Shown piece after piece: positions 7,137-14,722 of a stretch of 19,241 nucleotides of DNA. A model generated the notes under the pieces. It was not told the origin of the DNA and searched no databases. It saw nothing but the letters and a program-made list of their open reading frames with translations. Origin of the DNA: Opitutales bacterium (lineage in GTDB: Bacteria > Verrucomicrobiota > Verrucomicrobiia > Opitutales > T3Sed10-336); the NCBI GenBank assembly GCA_007132315.1, contig SLOW01000264.1, positions 1-19,241 on the forward strand, written 5' to 3'. The first letter of the stretch is position 1, and each line of letters begins with the position of its first letter. The translations under genes and the position numbers were made by a program.

Positions 7137-8567
7137 TTAAACTTCCACCAGGTTCGGGCTGCCGACGCCGAAAACCTCCCGGGCGTCGCTCACCTCTCCG
7201 GTCACGGCCGCCGCGGCCACCATGAGGGGACTCATCAGTATCGTGCGCCCGATCGGACTCCCCTGGCGGCCTTTGAAGTTCCGGTTGCTGGAGCTGGCGC
7301 AGAGCTGGTCGCCCTCCAGTTTGTCCGGATTCATCGCCAGACACATGGAACAGCCGGCCCCGCGCCATTCGAATCCGGCGTCGCGAAACACGCGGTCGAT
7401 GCCGAGTTCCTCGCAGATCCGTCCGACTCCCATGGAACCGGGGACGGCGATCGCCTTGACCCCGGGGGCCACCTTGCGGCCCTTGAGGTACCGCGCCACT
7501 TCCTGGAAGTCGGTCAACCGGGCGTTGGTGCAACTCCCCAGAAAGGCGACATTGATCGGGGTCCCCTTGATGGGCGCGCCCGGTTTCAGTTTCATGTGCT
7601 CCAGCGCCTCGATGATCGAGTCGCACTGGCTTTCATCGACCTGGTCGGGATCGGGAATCGTCTCGTCGATAAAGACCCCCTGACCCGGCGTGATGCCCCA
7701 GGTGACACTGGGGGATATGTCCTCGGCGCGGAAGTTGACCACGTCGTCGTACTCGCAATCGGAGTCGGACGCCAGATCGCGCCAACGCTCGACGGCCTCG
7801 TCCCACGCCTTGCCCTTGGGGCAATACGGACGGCCCTTGAGGTACTCAAAGGTCTTTTCATCGGGATTGACGTAACCGACACGGGCCCCGCCCTCGATGG
7901 ACATGTTACAGACCGTCATCCGCTCTTCCATATTGAAGCGGTCGAAGACCTCCCCGCCGTACTCGTAGGCGAAACCGGTCCCGCCCTTCACTCCGAGCTT
8001 TCGGATGATGTAAAGGATCACGTCCTTGGCGTAAACACCGGGGGGAAGTTCCCCGTCCACGTTGATGCGGCGGAGCTTCGGCTTGCTGATGGCCATGGTC
8101 TGTGTGGCCAGAACGTCACGCACCTGACTGGTGCCGATCCCGAATGCGATGGTACCGAAAGCCCCGTGGGTCGAAGTGTGAGAATCGCCGCAGGCGATCG
8201 TGGTTCCGGGCTGGGTGATCCCCTGCTCCGGACCGACCACGTGGACGATCCCCTGGCGGCCGGAAGCGATGTCGAAATACGTGACCCCGAACTCCTCGCA
8301 ATTGCGGCGCAACTCCTTGATCATGGCGTCGGCCAACGCATCGGAAAACGGCTCCGCGCGTTCGTCCGTCGGTACGATATGGTCCACCGTGGCGAACGTC
8401 CGCTCCGGAACCCGCACCTTCAACCCGAGTTCGCGCAGCATTCCAAAGGCCTGGGGACTGGTGACTTCGTGAATCAGGTGTGCTCCGATCAGGAGTTGCG
8501 TCTGTCCCGCAGACAACTCCCGCACCGTGTGCGCCTCCCAGACTTTTTCAAACAAACTCTTCGGCAT
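7137..8567 (-). CDS. leuC: 3-isopropylmalate dehydratase large subunit
   Basis: A 476-residue aconitase-family enzyme subunit. The three Cys that hold the [4Fe-4S] cluster are Cys346 (LGSCTNAR), Cys406 and Cys409 (GAGCSMCLAMNPD). Other landmarks are GIVHVVGPEQG (106-116), CGDSHTSTHGAFG (126-138) and the closing SSSNRNFKGRQG (425-436). With LeuD it isomerises isopropylmalate. The start is ATG 8567; GGAAGGA lies about 11 bases upstream. A tiny out-of-frame ORF (ATG at 8577) overlaps the start. About 130 bases of leader separate it from a candidate promoter. No T-box or Leu-rich attenuator peptide was found in the leader. Confidence 0.97.
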   Translation of the reverse strand: MPKSLFEKVWEAHTVRELSAGQTQLLIGAHLIHEVTSPQAFGMLRELGLKVRVPERTFATVDHIVPTDERAEPFSDALADAMIKELRRNCEEFGVTYFDIASGRQGIVHVVGPEQGITQPGTTIACGDSHTSTHGAFGTIAFGIGTSQVRDVLATQTMAISKPKLRRINVDGELPPGVYAKDVILYIIRKLGVKGGTGFAYEYGGEVFDRFNMEERMTVCNMSIEGGARVGYVNPDEKTFEYLKGRPYCPKGKAWDEAVERWRDLASDSDCEYDDVVNFRAEDISPSVTWGITPGQGVFIDETIPDPDQVDESQCDSIIEALEHMKLKPGAPIKGTPINVAFLGSCTNARLTDFQEVARYLKGRKVAPGVKAIAVPGSMGVGRICEELGIDRVFRDAGFEWRGAGCSMCLAMNPDKLEGDQLCASSSNRNFKGRQGSPIGRTILMSPLMVAAAAVTGEVSDAREVFGVGSPNLVEV

Positions 8568-8647
8568 ACTGATACATGTCCTTCCGTTACGATCAAACCA
8601 AGCAGCTTAGTCGGATACCGACGGACACGCAACCGAAAATTTGTGTC

Positions 8648-8659
8648 CCCGCAAGCGGG
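8648..8659. repeat. Short inverted repeat in the leuC leader
   Basis: CCCGC-AA-GCGGG lies inside the probable leuC 5' leader. The leader also carries AAGCTGCTTG twice on the minus strand as a direct repeat flanking this element. This could be a regulator site or a mRNA fold, but it matches no riboswitch I recognise. Confidence 0.3.
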
Positions 8660-8702
8660 ATCAAGCAGCTTCGTTCGGAAGCGGAAGCAACCGGCCGGCG
8701 GT

Positions 8703-8730
8703 TTGATAAAAATGTATAAAATCATGTAAA
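8703..8730 (-). promoter_or_regulatory. Candidate leuCD promoter
   Basis: On the minus strand TTTACA (8725-8730) and TATCAA (8703-8708) are spaced by 16 bases, within the most AT-rich patch of the window. Matches are five of six and four of six to the sigma-70 consensus. The transcript would carry a leader of roughly 130 bases before leuC. Confidence 0.4.
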
Positions 8731-8778
8731 ATAGGTACTTCCGACCACCTGATTTTAATCTTTTTTGACACATAATTA

Positions 8779-8819
8779 CCCTGGAGGGGTGGATTTCCCA
8801 GGGGCGTCTCCTGTATAAT
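8779..8819 (+). promoter_or_regulatory. Candidate promoter with operator-like dyad for the small membrane protein
   Basis: A perfect TATAAT (8814-8819) lies 26 bases before the ATG at 8846. No good -35 exists at 16-18 bases (GGATTT at 8791-8796). Instead an inverted repeat CCCTGG-N13-CCAGGG (8779-8803) covers the -35 region. A consensus -10 with a poor -35 and a dyad there is the pattern of an activator-dependent or repressed promoter. AAGG (8837-8840) is the likely ribosome site. Confidence 0.45.
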
Positions 8820-8845
8820 CACAGTCGAATCCAATCAAGGCCGCC

Positions 8846-9115
8846 ATGGACATGATCACAAAACATTTGATGGAGTTAACCGTTCTGGACGTTGTGGAGC
8901 ACGCCGCGCTCTTCATCCTGCTTACCTTTTGCTTCTATATGTATTTCAAGGGATCGACTCGTTTCAACCGCGTCTTCTTTCCCCTCACCTGTTTTCTCGC
9001 ATTGGTCATCAAGATGGTTTCCTGGGCCGCCAACCGGGACGAACCCGAATTCATGACGTTCATCGTCGATCGGGTCGCTCCGCTGTTGCCCGGAACTCTC
9101 CAGGCCCTGTTTTGA
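8846..9115 (+). CDS. Small two-helix membrane protein, unknown function
   Basis: An 89-residue protein I do not recognise. Two hydrophobic segments are visible, about residues 17-36 and 43-60, separated by a basic turn (KGSTRFNR), so it is probably an inner-membrane hairpin protein. The C-terminal 30 residues contain an acidic patch (NRDEPEF) and end in a hydrophobic stretch. It has its own convincing -10 element and AAGG ribosome site, supporting that it is real. It lies 225 bases upstream of the pilin-like gene on the same strand, so co-transcription is possible but not shown. Confidence 0.65.
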   Translation: MDMITKHLMELTVLDVVEHAALFILLTFCFYMYFKGSTRFNRVFFPLTCFLALVIKMVSWAANRDEPEFMTFIVDRVAPLLPGTLQALF

Positions 9116-9340
9116 ACGACGCGCCGCGGGATCCCGTTCTCTTCCCTTCCCCCCAGGGTTTGTCAGTTGAAAAGCGTATGGTGCCTCGGTTGTGTTCCAG
9201 CCGGTCACATCAAAGTTCCACGGAGAATCTCCGATCGTTTCCTCGAAGGCATCGAAATCACGATTCCGATTGTCGGGAACGAGCTGCGTCCGGCCGAACA
9301 CGAATTTTTCCAACCCATTTTAGAAAACGAAGTATTTCCC

Positions 9341-9871
9341 ATGAACAAGGAAAACAGCACGAACCCTCCGGACCCGGCCTCCGCGCCGAATCGCGGAGGC
9401 ATTCGCAGCAAGGATTCTTACGCGGGCTTCACTGTGGTGGAAGTCATGCTGGCGGTGGTCATCATCGGCATCCTCGCCGCAATCGCCATTCCGTCGTTTC
9501 AACGCATCCGCCAACAGGCCAACGTCTCCCGCTTTGTCAACGATCTGCGGACGATGTCCGGTCAATTCGAAGGCTATCACTTCTCGAACGCCCGCTGGCC
9601 CGCGGACACGCCGGCGGGCCAGTTGCCGTCGGGAGTCGAAGGGTACGTCAGTGAAGGCTCATTCACTCAGACCAACGCCGTGGGCAGCGCCTGGAAGTGG
9701 GTCAACAACAACAGCGTTATCGGGATCGGAGTCGAATACGGCGGCAGCCAGCAGGAGGATGTGCTCTATATGGCGATCGCCGAGAGGATCGACGACAACA
9801 ACCTGTTCTCCGGACGCTTCCAGGCGATCGGATCCGATAGCTTGGTCTGGATACTGGAAGGCACACCATGA
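9341..9871 (+). CDS. Type IV pilin-like / pseudopilin protein
   Basis: A 176-residue class III signal-peptide protein. The prepilin peptidase site is GFTVVEVM: cleavage after Gly29 would leave Phe1 with Glu at mature position 5, followed by the hydrophobic helix to IPSF. The helix leads into a variable globular domain with DLRTM and an A-R-W-P segment that resemble pilin-like proteins of Verrucomicrobiota. The leader of 29 residues, rich in Pro, Asn and Ser, is longer than most type IVa leaders. ATG 9341 is preferred; the frame extends upstream to 9167 but without a credible start context. Likely role: minor pilin or type II secretion-like pseudopilin in the envelope. No assembly ATPase, platform protein or peptidase is nearby. 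The stop overlaps the next start (ATGA). Confidence 0.87.
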   Translation: MNKENSTNPPDPASAPNRGGIRSKDSYAGFTVVEVMLAVVIIGILAAIAIPSFQRIRQQANVSRFVNDLRTMSGQFEGYHFSNARWPADTPAGQLPSGVEGYVSEGSFTQTNAVGSAWKWVNNNSVIGIGVEYGGSQQEDVLYMAIAERIDDNNLFSGRFQAIGSDSLVWILEGTP

Positions 9872-10767
9872 TCGAAGGCCGACCATTCGACCGGCTCAGC
9901 CTCCGGCGGACCGGGTTTCCGGCCGCTCTGTTGGCCGGACTCCTGTTTCTGTCCGGCTGCGGTCTCGACTACGAACGGGATGCGACGGAACTCGCCGACC
10001 AATTGTACGCCCACTTGGCCGAGGGCGATTACGAAGAAGCGGCGGCCCTGTACTCCGACGCGTTTTACAATCGAATCTCGCGTGACCGGTGGGTCGAGAC
10101 GCTGGGTCAAATCGACGCACAGCTCGGCCGGTATGAACGCCACTCGCTGATCCAGGCCCGCGAGCAGGCTTTCGGGCCCGAGGACGACCCGGGTGAAGTG
10201 TTCACGGTGCTGATGTACCGCGTCCATTACGGTCAGGAACAGGCCCTGGAGCAGTTGACCTTCAGCGCCGCACAGACTCCCATCCGGCTGGTGAACCACC
10301 AGGTCATGTCGGACTTGGTGGCGGTCAATCTCGACGCGGAAAGCGACCGCCGGATCCGTGTGGCCTCGGCCGAGACCAGGGGACGGGACAGCCGGGCACG
10401 GGACGAACAACCCGCGCCGGATGAAACCGATGTGAGCGAGGAGGAACCCGACCCGGAAACGGCGGTGGCGGAGACCGAGCCCGTTGTCACGGAGCCGGTT
10501 CTGGAGGACCTGATAGCCGCAGAGGTTGCACGGATCACGCAGGTGCAACGCGACCCGGACACCGAACGCTTCGTCAGACAACTGGACATCCGCGGCATAA
10601 ACCCGCGCCGCAACCGGATCCTGATCGACACCCGCATGGTGGAGGAGGGCGAGAGGTTGAATCAGCAGCTTTCCGTCATACTGAAAGAGGTCGAAGCCCG
10701 CCGGATCGTCTTCGAAGACGAATCAGGCGCCCGATACGAAAAGCCGTTCCTGACCGCGTCGCCCTGA
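9868..10767 (+). CDS. Lipoprotein of unknown function coupled to the pilin-like gene
   Basis: A 299-residue protein. After a basic, rather long N-region the hydrophobic core ends in the lipobox LSGC with Cys31. Residues 35-160 look like an alpha+beta domain (ELADQLYAHLAEGDYEEAAALYSDAFYNRIS...) of the sort found in small predicted lipoproteins that resemble DUF3887/DUF4019, though this is only a resemblance. Residues 165-205 are a low-complexity Asp/Glu/Pro/Thr-rich linker. The C-terminal hundred residues are charged and helix-prone (AEVARITQVQRD, NQQLSVILKEVEARR). It starts within the pilin stop codon (ATGA), so the two proteins are made together and may act together in the envelope. Confidence 0.75.
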   Translation: MIEGRPFDRLSLRRTGFPAALLAGLLFLSGCGLDYERDATELADQLYAHLAEGDYEEAAALYSDAFYNRISRDRWVETLGQIDAQLGRYERHSLIQAREQAFGPEDDPGEVFTVLMYRVHYGQEQALEQLTFSAAQTPIRLVNHQVMSDLVAVNLDAESDRRIRVASAETRGRDSRARDEQPAPDETDVSEEEPDPETAVAETEPVVTEPVLEDLIAAEVARITQVQRDPDTERFVRQLDIRGINPRRNRILIDTRMVEEGERLNQQLSVILKEVEARRIVFEDESGARYEKPFLTASP

Positions 10768-10798
10768 GCGGCGCAAACGGACCGCCGGACCGCGATCG

Positions 10799-10834
10799 AA
10801 CCCGTTCTCCGCGCTTGTCCGCGGAGAGCCGGTT
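10799..10834. terminator. Hairpin between convergent lipoprotein and mpl genes
   Basis: CTCCGCG (10807-10813) pairs with CGCGGAG (10820-10826) over a 6-base loop, and AACC/GGTT (10799-10802 and 10831-10834) can close an outer stem. It lies between two convergent stop codons, so a bidirectional transcription-end structure is likely, though neither side has a long T run. The right arm touches the mpl stop. Confidence 0.55.
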
Positions 10835-12282
10835 CAGCGGACGGCTTCCCGGCGCGCGGACGCCCCGGCAACCGAAGAGGCATAGCGGCCGATAATTCCG
10901 CCGAACGCGCCGTTGGTGAAAAACACCACGATGCGCCGTCTCCCGCCCGGCTCCGGTTCGGTTCGCGCGAGCTCGGCCAGGATCTCCTCGTTCCTCCGGA
11001 AAGCCCGGCCGTCCCTTCCCCGCTCGGTCAACTCCGCGGCGACCGCCGCGGTGTCGAGGCGTTCAGCCGCCGCCAGGGATTCGCCCCGATCGACCGCTCC
11101 AAGCAACGCGCGGTCGGCCCCCGCGAGCGCCTCGATCAGCGACTCCTGCAAGCAACGGCGCCGCATGGTGTTGCTGCGCGGTTCGAGCACCGCACAGATC
11201 TCCGCTCCCGGAAACCGGTTCCGGAGAGACCGCAGGGTGTGCCGCACGGCGGTGGGGTGATGGCCGAAGTCCTCGAACACGGAGATGCACGCCGACCGCG
11301 CCCGCAGGTCCAGCCGGCGCCGCACCCCGGCGAAACCCGACAGGCTATCGAGAGCGAAGCGGGTCGGATCCTCCGGATGAAGCGCCATTGCGGCCGCGAG
11401 CGCCGCCATGGCCGCGTTCCGGGCATTGTGAACGCCGCCATGATTCCAGCGGACCGTCCGCCAGGTCCGGCCGCGCCAGACCAGGGTAAAGGCCGAACCG
11501 GAATCGCCTTCCGAAAAATCCCGAATCACCAGATCGTTGGCATCATCCAGGCCGACCCGGACCACCCGCGTCCACGGGACATCCTCCGCCACGGGACAAT
11601 GGGGATCGTCTCCATTGGCCAGGATCCAGCCGTTGGCGGGAACCAGTTTGAACAGGTGGGCGAAGGTCCGGCGCACGTCGTCCAGATCGCGAAAAATATC
11701 GGCGTGATCGAACTCGATATTGTTCACCACCAAGATGTGCGGGCGATAGTGGATGAACTTGCTCCGTTTGTCGAAAAACGCGCTGTCGTACTCGTCCCCC
11801 TCGATCACAAACGGCGCGCCCTCGGCTCCCGTTTCGGCTCCGCGGGCGAATCCCCTGGGAACCCCGCCGATGAAATACCCGGGCGACACCCCGGTCTCCC
11901 GCAACAGGTGCGCGGCCAGCGCGCTGGTGGTCGTCTTGCCGTGGGTGCCGGCCACCACGATCGGGTTCCTGCCCGAGAGCAGGAAACGCGACACCAGCTC
12001 CGGCAACGAAGTCATGGGAAACCGTTTCTCGGACAGCAGCCATTCCACCTCCGGGTTTCCACGGCTTACGGCGTTGCCCACCACCACCAGTTCGGGTTCT
12101 GCCGAAGCCAGCTCACCGGCGTCGAATCCCCGCCGGACGGAAACCCCCGCCTCGGCCAGGACGTCGCTCATGGGCGGATAGACGTTTTCGTCCGACCCCG
12201 AAACCTCGTGCCCGAGTGACTTCAACAACAACGCGGCGTTGCCCATTGCGGCGCCGCAGATTCCCAGAAAATAAACGCGCAT
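10834..12282 (-). CDS. mpl: UDP-MurNAc:L-Ala-gamma-D-Glu-meso-DAP ligase (murein recycling)
   Basis: A 482-residue Mur-ligase-family enzyme. The N-terminal Rossmann domain has GICGAAMGN (8-16), the central ATPase P-loop is GTHGKTTTS (112-120), EGDEYDSAFFDKRSKF (161-176) is the Mpl-type segment after it, and HHPTAV (341-346) and EPRSNTMRR (367-375) are in the C-terminal domain. These signatures separate Mpl from MurC. The enzyme reattaches recycled tripeptide to UDP-MurNAc in the cytoplasm, implying meso-DAP peptidoglycan. ATG 12282 is chosen because the Rossmann strand begins at residue 2; an upstream in-frame start at 12348 adds 22 unrelated residues. No strong ribosome site precedes it. Single gene, divergent from the LuxR gene. 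Confidence 0.93.
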   Translation of the reverse strand: MRVYFLGICGAAMGNAALLLKSLGHEVSGSDENVYPPMSDVLAEAGVSVRRGFDAGELASAEPELVVVGNAVSRGNPEVEWLLSEKRFPMTSLPELVSRFLLSGRNPIVVAGTHGKTTTSALAAHLLRETGVSPGYFIGGVPRGFARGAETGAEGAPFVIEGDEYDSAFFDKRSKFIHYRPHILVVNNIEFDHADIFRDLDDVRRTFAHLFKLVPANGWILANGDDPHCPVAEDVPWTRVVRVGLDDANDLVIRDFSEGDSGSAFTLVWRGRTWRTVRWNHGGVHNARNAAMAALAAAMALHPEDPTRFALDSLSGFAGVRRRLDLRARSACISVFEDFGHHPTAVRHTLRSLRNRFPGAEICAVLEPRSNTMRRRCLQESLIEALAGADRALLGAVDRGESLAAAERLDTAAVAAELTERGRDGRAFRRNEEILAELARTEPEPGGRRRIVVFFTNGAFGGIIGRYASSVAGASARREAVR

Positions 12283-12385
12283 CGAATACCAGCACTGTAT
12301 CCGAAAAAGCTTAGGTGGTGTACCGGGCAAGCCAACGGTAAAATCCACGGAAGCGGCAATTTCGTTTCAAAGATTCGTAAAACCT

Positions 12386-12406
12386 GTCGCATACTCCGAA
12401 TGCGAC
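12386..12406. promoter_or_regulatory. Perfect 7-bp inverted repeat between divergent mpl and luxR-type genes
   Basis: GTCGCAT, a 7-base spacer, then ATGCGAC. It lies about 10 bases upstream of a weak promoter candidate for the regulator gene (TTGCTT at 12417-12422, 17 bases, GATAAC at 12440-12445), the place where an activator would bind. It may be an autoregulatory site for the neighbouring LuxR-type protein; this is inference from position and symmetry. Confidence 0.45.
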
Positions 12407-12520
12407 CAAATTAACCTTGCTTGATTCCCGCCACCCGCCGATAACCCGCATTTGAGCAATCGGCAAAAAGGAAGCCTGTCCGCCATGCGTTCCGCGGCGT
12501 ATCCTCGACCTTGATGGCCT

Positions 12521-13627
12521 ATGACGAATTCCTCGGCAATAGAGAAACTCAACAGCGCGCTGAAGGAGCTGTACACACCGGCCGATCCGCAAACCCTCAG
12601 GAAGCGGACGGCGCGCATGGTCCGCGATCTGATACCGGCAGATGTCGTGCGCTACGCGGAACTGCGGGAGGACCAAAGCGGATTCGAAAACGAGTACTAC
12701 ACGGACCGGCGCGACGATTTCGAGCGCTACCGTCCGTGCTTCAACGCGCACATGGAGGAACATCCGGTTCTGAAGTACTACCGGACCCATCGCGTCAGTC
12801 GCGTCCTGCGTATCAGCGATCTGATGCCAACCGAAAGATTCAGCAAGACGGTCATCTACAATGAATTCTACCGGCGCATGGGCATCAAGCACCAACTGAC
12901 CACCGCCCTCTTCTCCCGCGAAGGCCGTTGCCGTGAAATTATTCTGGATCGCGAGAAACGCGATTTCACCGCGCACAACGTGCGTATTCTGGAAATGTTA
13001 ACGCCCCATCTCGACCAGGCGTTCGAAAATGCGGCCCGCATCGGCATTCTGCGGTCGGAAAACGTACGGCTGAAGAATTCCCTGGAAGCGACCGGCGAGG
13101 GGTTCTTACTCACCGACAGCCGGGGAAAGATCCTCTATCGTTCGCCTAAAGCCGACCAGATCCTCGAAGGCACCGGAGAACACGATACACTGGCTCCCGG
13201 ACGATTGAGTCCGCGACTGAAAGCGTTTCTGGACCGGATGGTCTTTCGACTCGCCAATCCGTTGAGCGATGCCAAAGCCGCCCCCAGGCTGGTGCTGAAT
13301 TTCTCCACGGAATCCCGGGTCATTGTGCGTTTTTCCGCCCTGCCCAGGCTCCCCGGCGACCGAAATGAATACCTCCTGATTCTCAAGAGGTCGCCCGCAC
13401 GCAATTCCTTCCAACCCCTCCGTTCACTCGGACTGACACCCCGGCAGGCGCAAATTCTGCAACTGATCGCACGGGGCCAATCCGATGCCGACATCGGCGC
13501 CGCCCTGGGAATCAGTCCCCGCACGGTCGAGAAACACCTGGAGCACATCTATGACAAGCTCGGCGTCGAAAATCGGGTGGACGCTTCCCGCCGAGCGTTC
13601 GAAGTGACCTACGCGAACAGCGCATAG
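12521..13627 (+). CDS. LuxR-type (GerE HTH) transcriptional regulator
   Basis: A 368-residue cytoplasmic protein. Residues 303-360 form the GerE/LuxR helix-turn-helix: LTPRQAQILQLIARG, then SDADIGAALGISPRTVEKHLEHIYDKLGV. The first 180 residues look like a GAF-type sensor (A-D-V-V-R-Y-A at 40-46, FERYRP, HPVLKYYRTH, SDLMPTERF, NEFYRRMGIKHQLT), a layout I associate with regulators common in Verrucomicrobiota. Residues 190-290 may be a PAS-like domain (GEGFLLTDSRGKILYRSP). There is no phosphoreceiver domain, and no autoinducer synthase nearby, so it is an orphan regulator of unknown signal. ATG 12521 has a poor ribosome site. The M28 peptidase gene begins 35 bases downstream and may be co-transcribed. 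Confidence 0.9.
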   Translation: MTNSSAIEKLNSALKELYTPADPQTLRKRTARMVRDLIPADVVRYAELREDQSGFENEYYTDRRDDFERYRPCFNAHMEEHPVLKYYRTHRVSRVLRISDLMPTERFSKTVIYNEFYRRMGIKHQLTTALFSREGRCREIILDREKRDFTAHNVRILEMLTPHLDQAFENAARIGILRSENVRLKNSLEATGEGFLLTDSRGKILYRSPKADQILEGTGEHDTLAPGRLSPRLKAFLDRMVFRLANPLSDAKAAPRLVLNFSTESRVIVRFSALPRLPGDRNEYLLILKRSPARNSFQPLRSLGLTPRQAQILQLIARGQSDADIGAALGISPRTVEKHLEHIYDKLGVENRVDASRRAFEVTYANSA

Positions 13628-13662
13628 AGCCGCCGCGGCAGGCCGGCGGCGGCCGAACGACG

Positions 13663-14703
13663 ATGAGGCATAGTCGAAAAAAACGAAGCTCCCGCTTGTT
13701 GTTGCCGGGCTTTGTCATTCCGGTTCTTCTGGCGGCGGGCGCCGCCTGGTGGACCATGATACGCATGCCCGCGAGCAGTTTCGACGGCCCCTGGTCGCCG
13801 CTTTCCGAAAACGAAGCGCGGCTGATGTCCGAACTCGAACGGGACATCCGCACGCTGGCCGAGGACATCGGCGACCGCAACGTTTTCGCCCACGAGAATT
13901 ACCTGGCCGCGGCCGACTTCATCGAGGAGTCTTTACGGGAAGCCGGATACGAAGTCGCACGCCAGGCGTTCGAAACCGAGGGCCGCAGGGTTTACAATCT
14001 CGAAGCCCAACGGCGCGGGAGCGCCGATCCGGAACGCATACTCGTCCTGGGAGCGCATTACGACTCGGTCGCCGGCACGCCTGCAGCGAACGACAACGCC
14101 ACCGGCGTGGCTGCGCTCCTGGCCACCGCCCGGGATCTCGCCGAAGCCGAACCGGAGCTCACGGTCCGCTTCGTGGCGTTCGCGAACGAGGAACCTCCGT
14201 TCTTTCAAACCGAGAAGATGGGCAGCCTGGTTTACGCGCGGGAGGCGCGCCAACGCGGCGACGACATCGCGGGCATGATCAGTCTGGAAACCATCGGTTA
14301 TTACTCCGACGAACCCGGGAGCCAGCGCTACCCGCCGCCCTTCCAGTGGATCTACCCCGACCGCGGAAACTTTCTCGCCTTCGTGGCCAACGTCCGCTCC
14401 GGCGGGTTAGTGCGCGAGGGCATTCGCGCGTTTCGGGAACACGCGAAATTTCCCTCCGAAGGCGCGTCGGTCCCCGGATTCATCGACGGCGTGGGCTGGT
14501 CCGATCACTGGGCCTTCTGGCAGGAAGGGTATCCCGCCTTCATGGTGACCGACACCGCCCTGTTCCGCTACCCCTACTACCACACCCCGCGGGACACGCC
14601 CGACAAACTGGATTTTCCCCGCATGACCCGTGCCGTGGACGGCCTCATCGCCATGACCCGGGAACTGGCCGGCGCGGAAGCGCGATCCGGCGCCTCCCGC
14701 TGA
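13663..14703 (+). CDS. Membrane-anchored M28 family metallopeptidase
   Basis: A 346-residue zinc aminopeptidase-like protein. A basic N-terminus (MRHSRKKRSS) and one hydrophobic helix (12-30) predict a signal anchor, with the enzyme in the periplasm. Expected M28 residues are visible: His132 and Asp134 (GAHYDS), bridging Asp144 (ANDNATG), the Glu pair 176-177 (ANEEPPF), Glu209 (SLETIGYY) and His307 (YYHTPRDTPDKLD), with SDHWAFW at 280-286. Such proteins release N-terminal residues from peptides, but some relatives are glutaminyl cyclases or act on other amides. ATG 13663 begins the anchor directly. It follows the LuxR gene by 35 bases that include a GC-rich inverted repeat without a T run. 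It ends 19 bases from the convergent typA gene. Confidence 0.9.
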   Translation: MRHSRKKRSSRLLLPGFVIPVLLAAGAAWWTMIRMPASSFDGPWSPLSENEARLMSELERDIRTLAEDIGDRNVFAHENYLAAADFIEESLREAGYEVARQAFETEGRRVYNLEAQRRGSADPERILVLGAHYDSVAGTPAANDNATGVAALLATARDLAEAEPELTVRFVAFANEEPPFFQTEKMGSLVYAREARQRGDDIAGMISLETIGYYSDEPGSQRYPPPFQWIYPDRGNFLAFVANVRSGGLVREGIRAFREHAKFPSEGASVPGFIDGVGWSDHWAFWQEGYPAFMVTDTALFRYPYYHTPRDTPDKLDFPRMTRAVDGLIAMTRELAGAEARSGASR

Positions 14704-14722
14704 CCCCGCGGTCCGCAATCAC

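Noticed and set aside
6846..8729. A 627-codon plus-strand frame across leuD and leuC
   Set aside because: It is antisense to two certain enzymes with all their motifs. Long antisense frames are expected in high-GC DNA, and its translation shows no domain.
8489..8773. A 94-codon minus-strand frame overlapping the leuC start and leader
   Set aside because: Overlaps leuC out of frame, has no ribosome site, and its hydrophobic start merely reflects the AT-rich promoter region.
8765..8819. Consensus TTGACA (8765-8770) paired with consensus TATAAT (8814-8819)
   Set aside because: They are 43 bases apart, far beyond a usable sigma-70 spacing, so they are not one promoter.
9179..9195. Sigma-54-like TGGTGC...TTGT upstream of the pilin gene
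   Set aside because: The -12 GC dinucleotide is GT and the -24 element is weak; tempting for a pilin but not supportable.
9167..9340. N-terminal extension of the pilin-like frame
   Set aside because: It would put 87 residues before the prepilin cleavage site, and the extension has no signal features.
12311..12976. A 221-codon minus-strand frame over the mpl/luxR intergenic region
   Set aside because: Mostly antisense to the LuxR-type gene and without domain character; it would also cover the dyad and promoter region.
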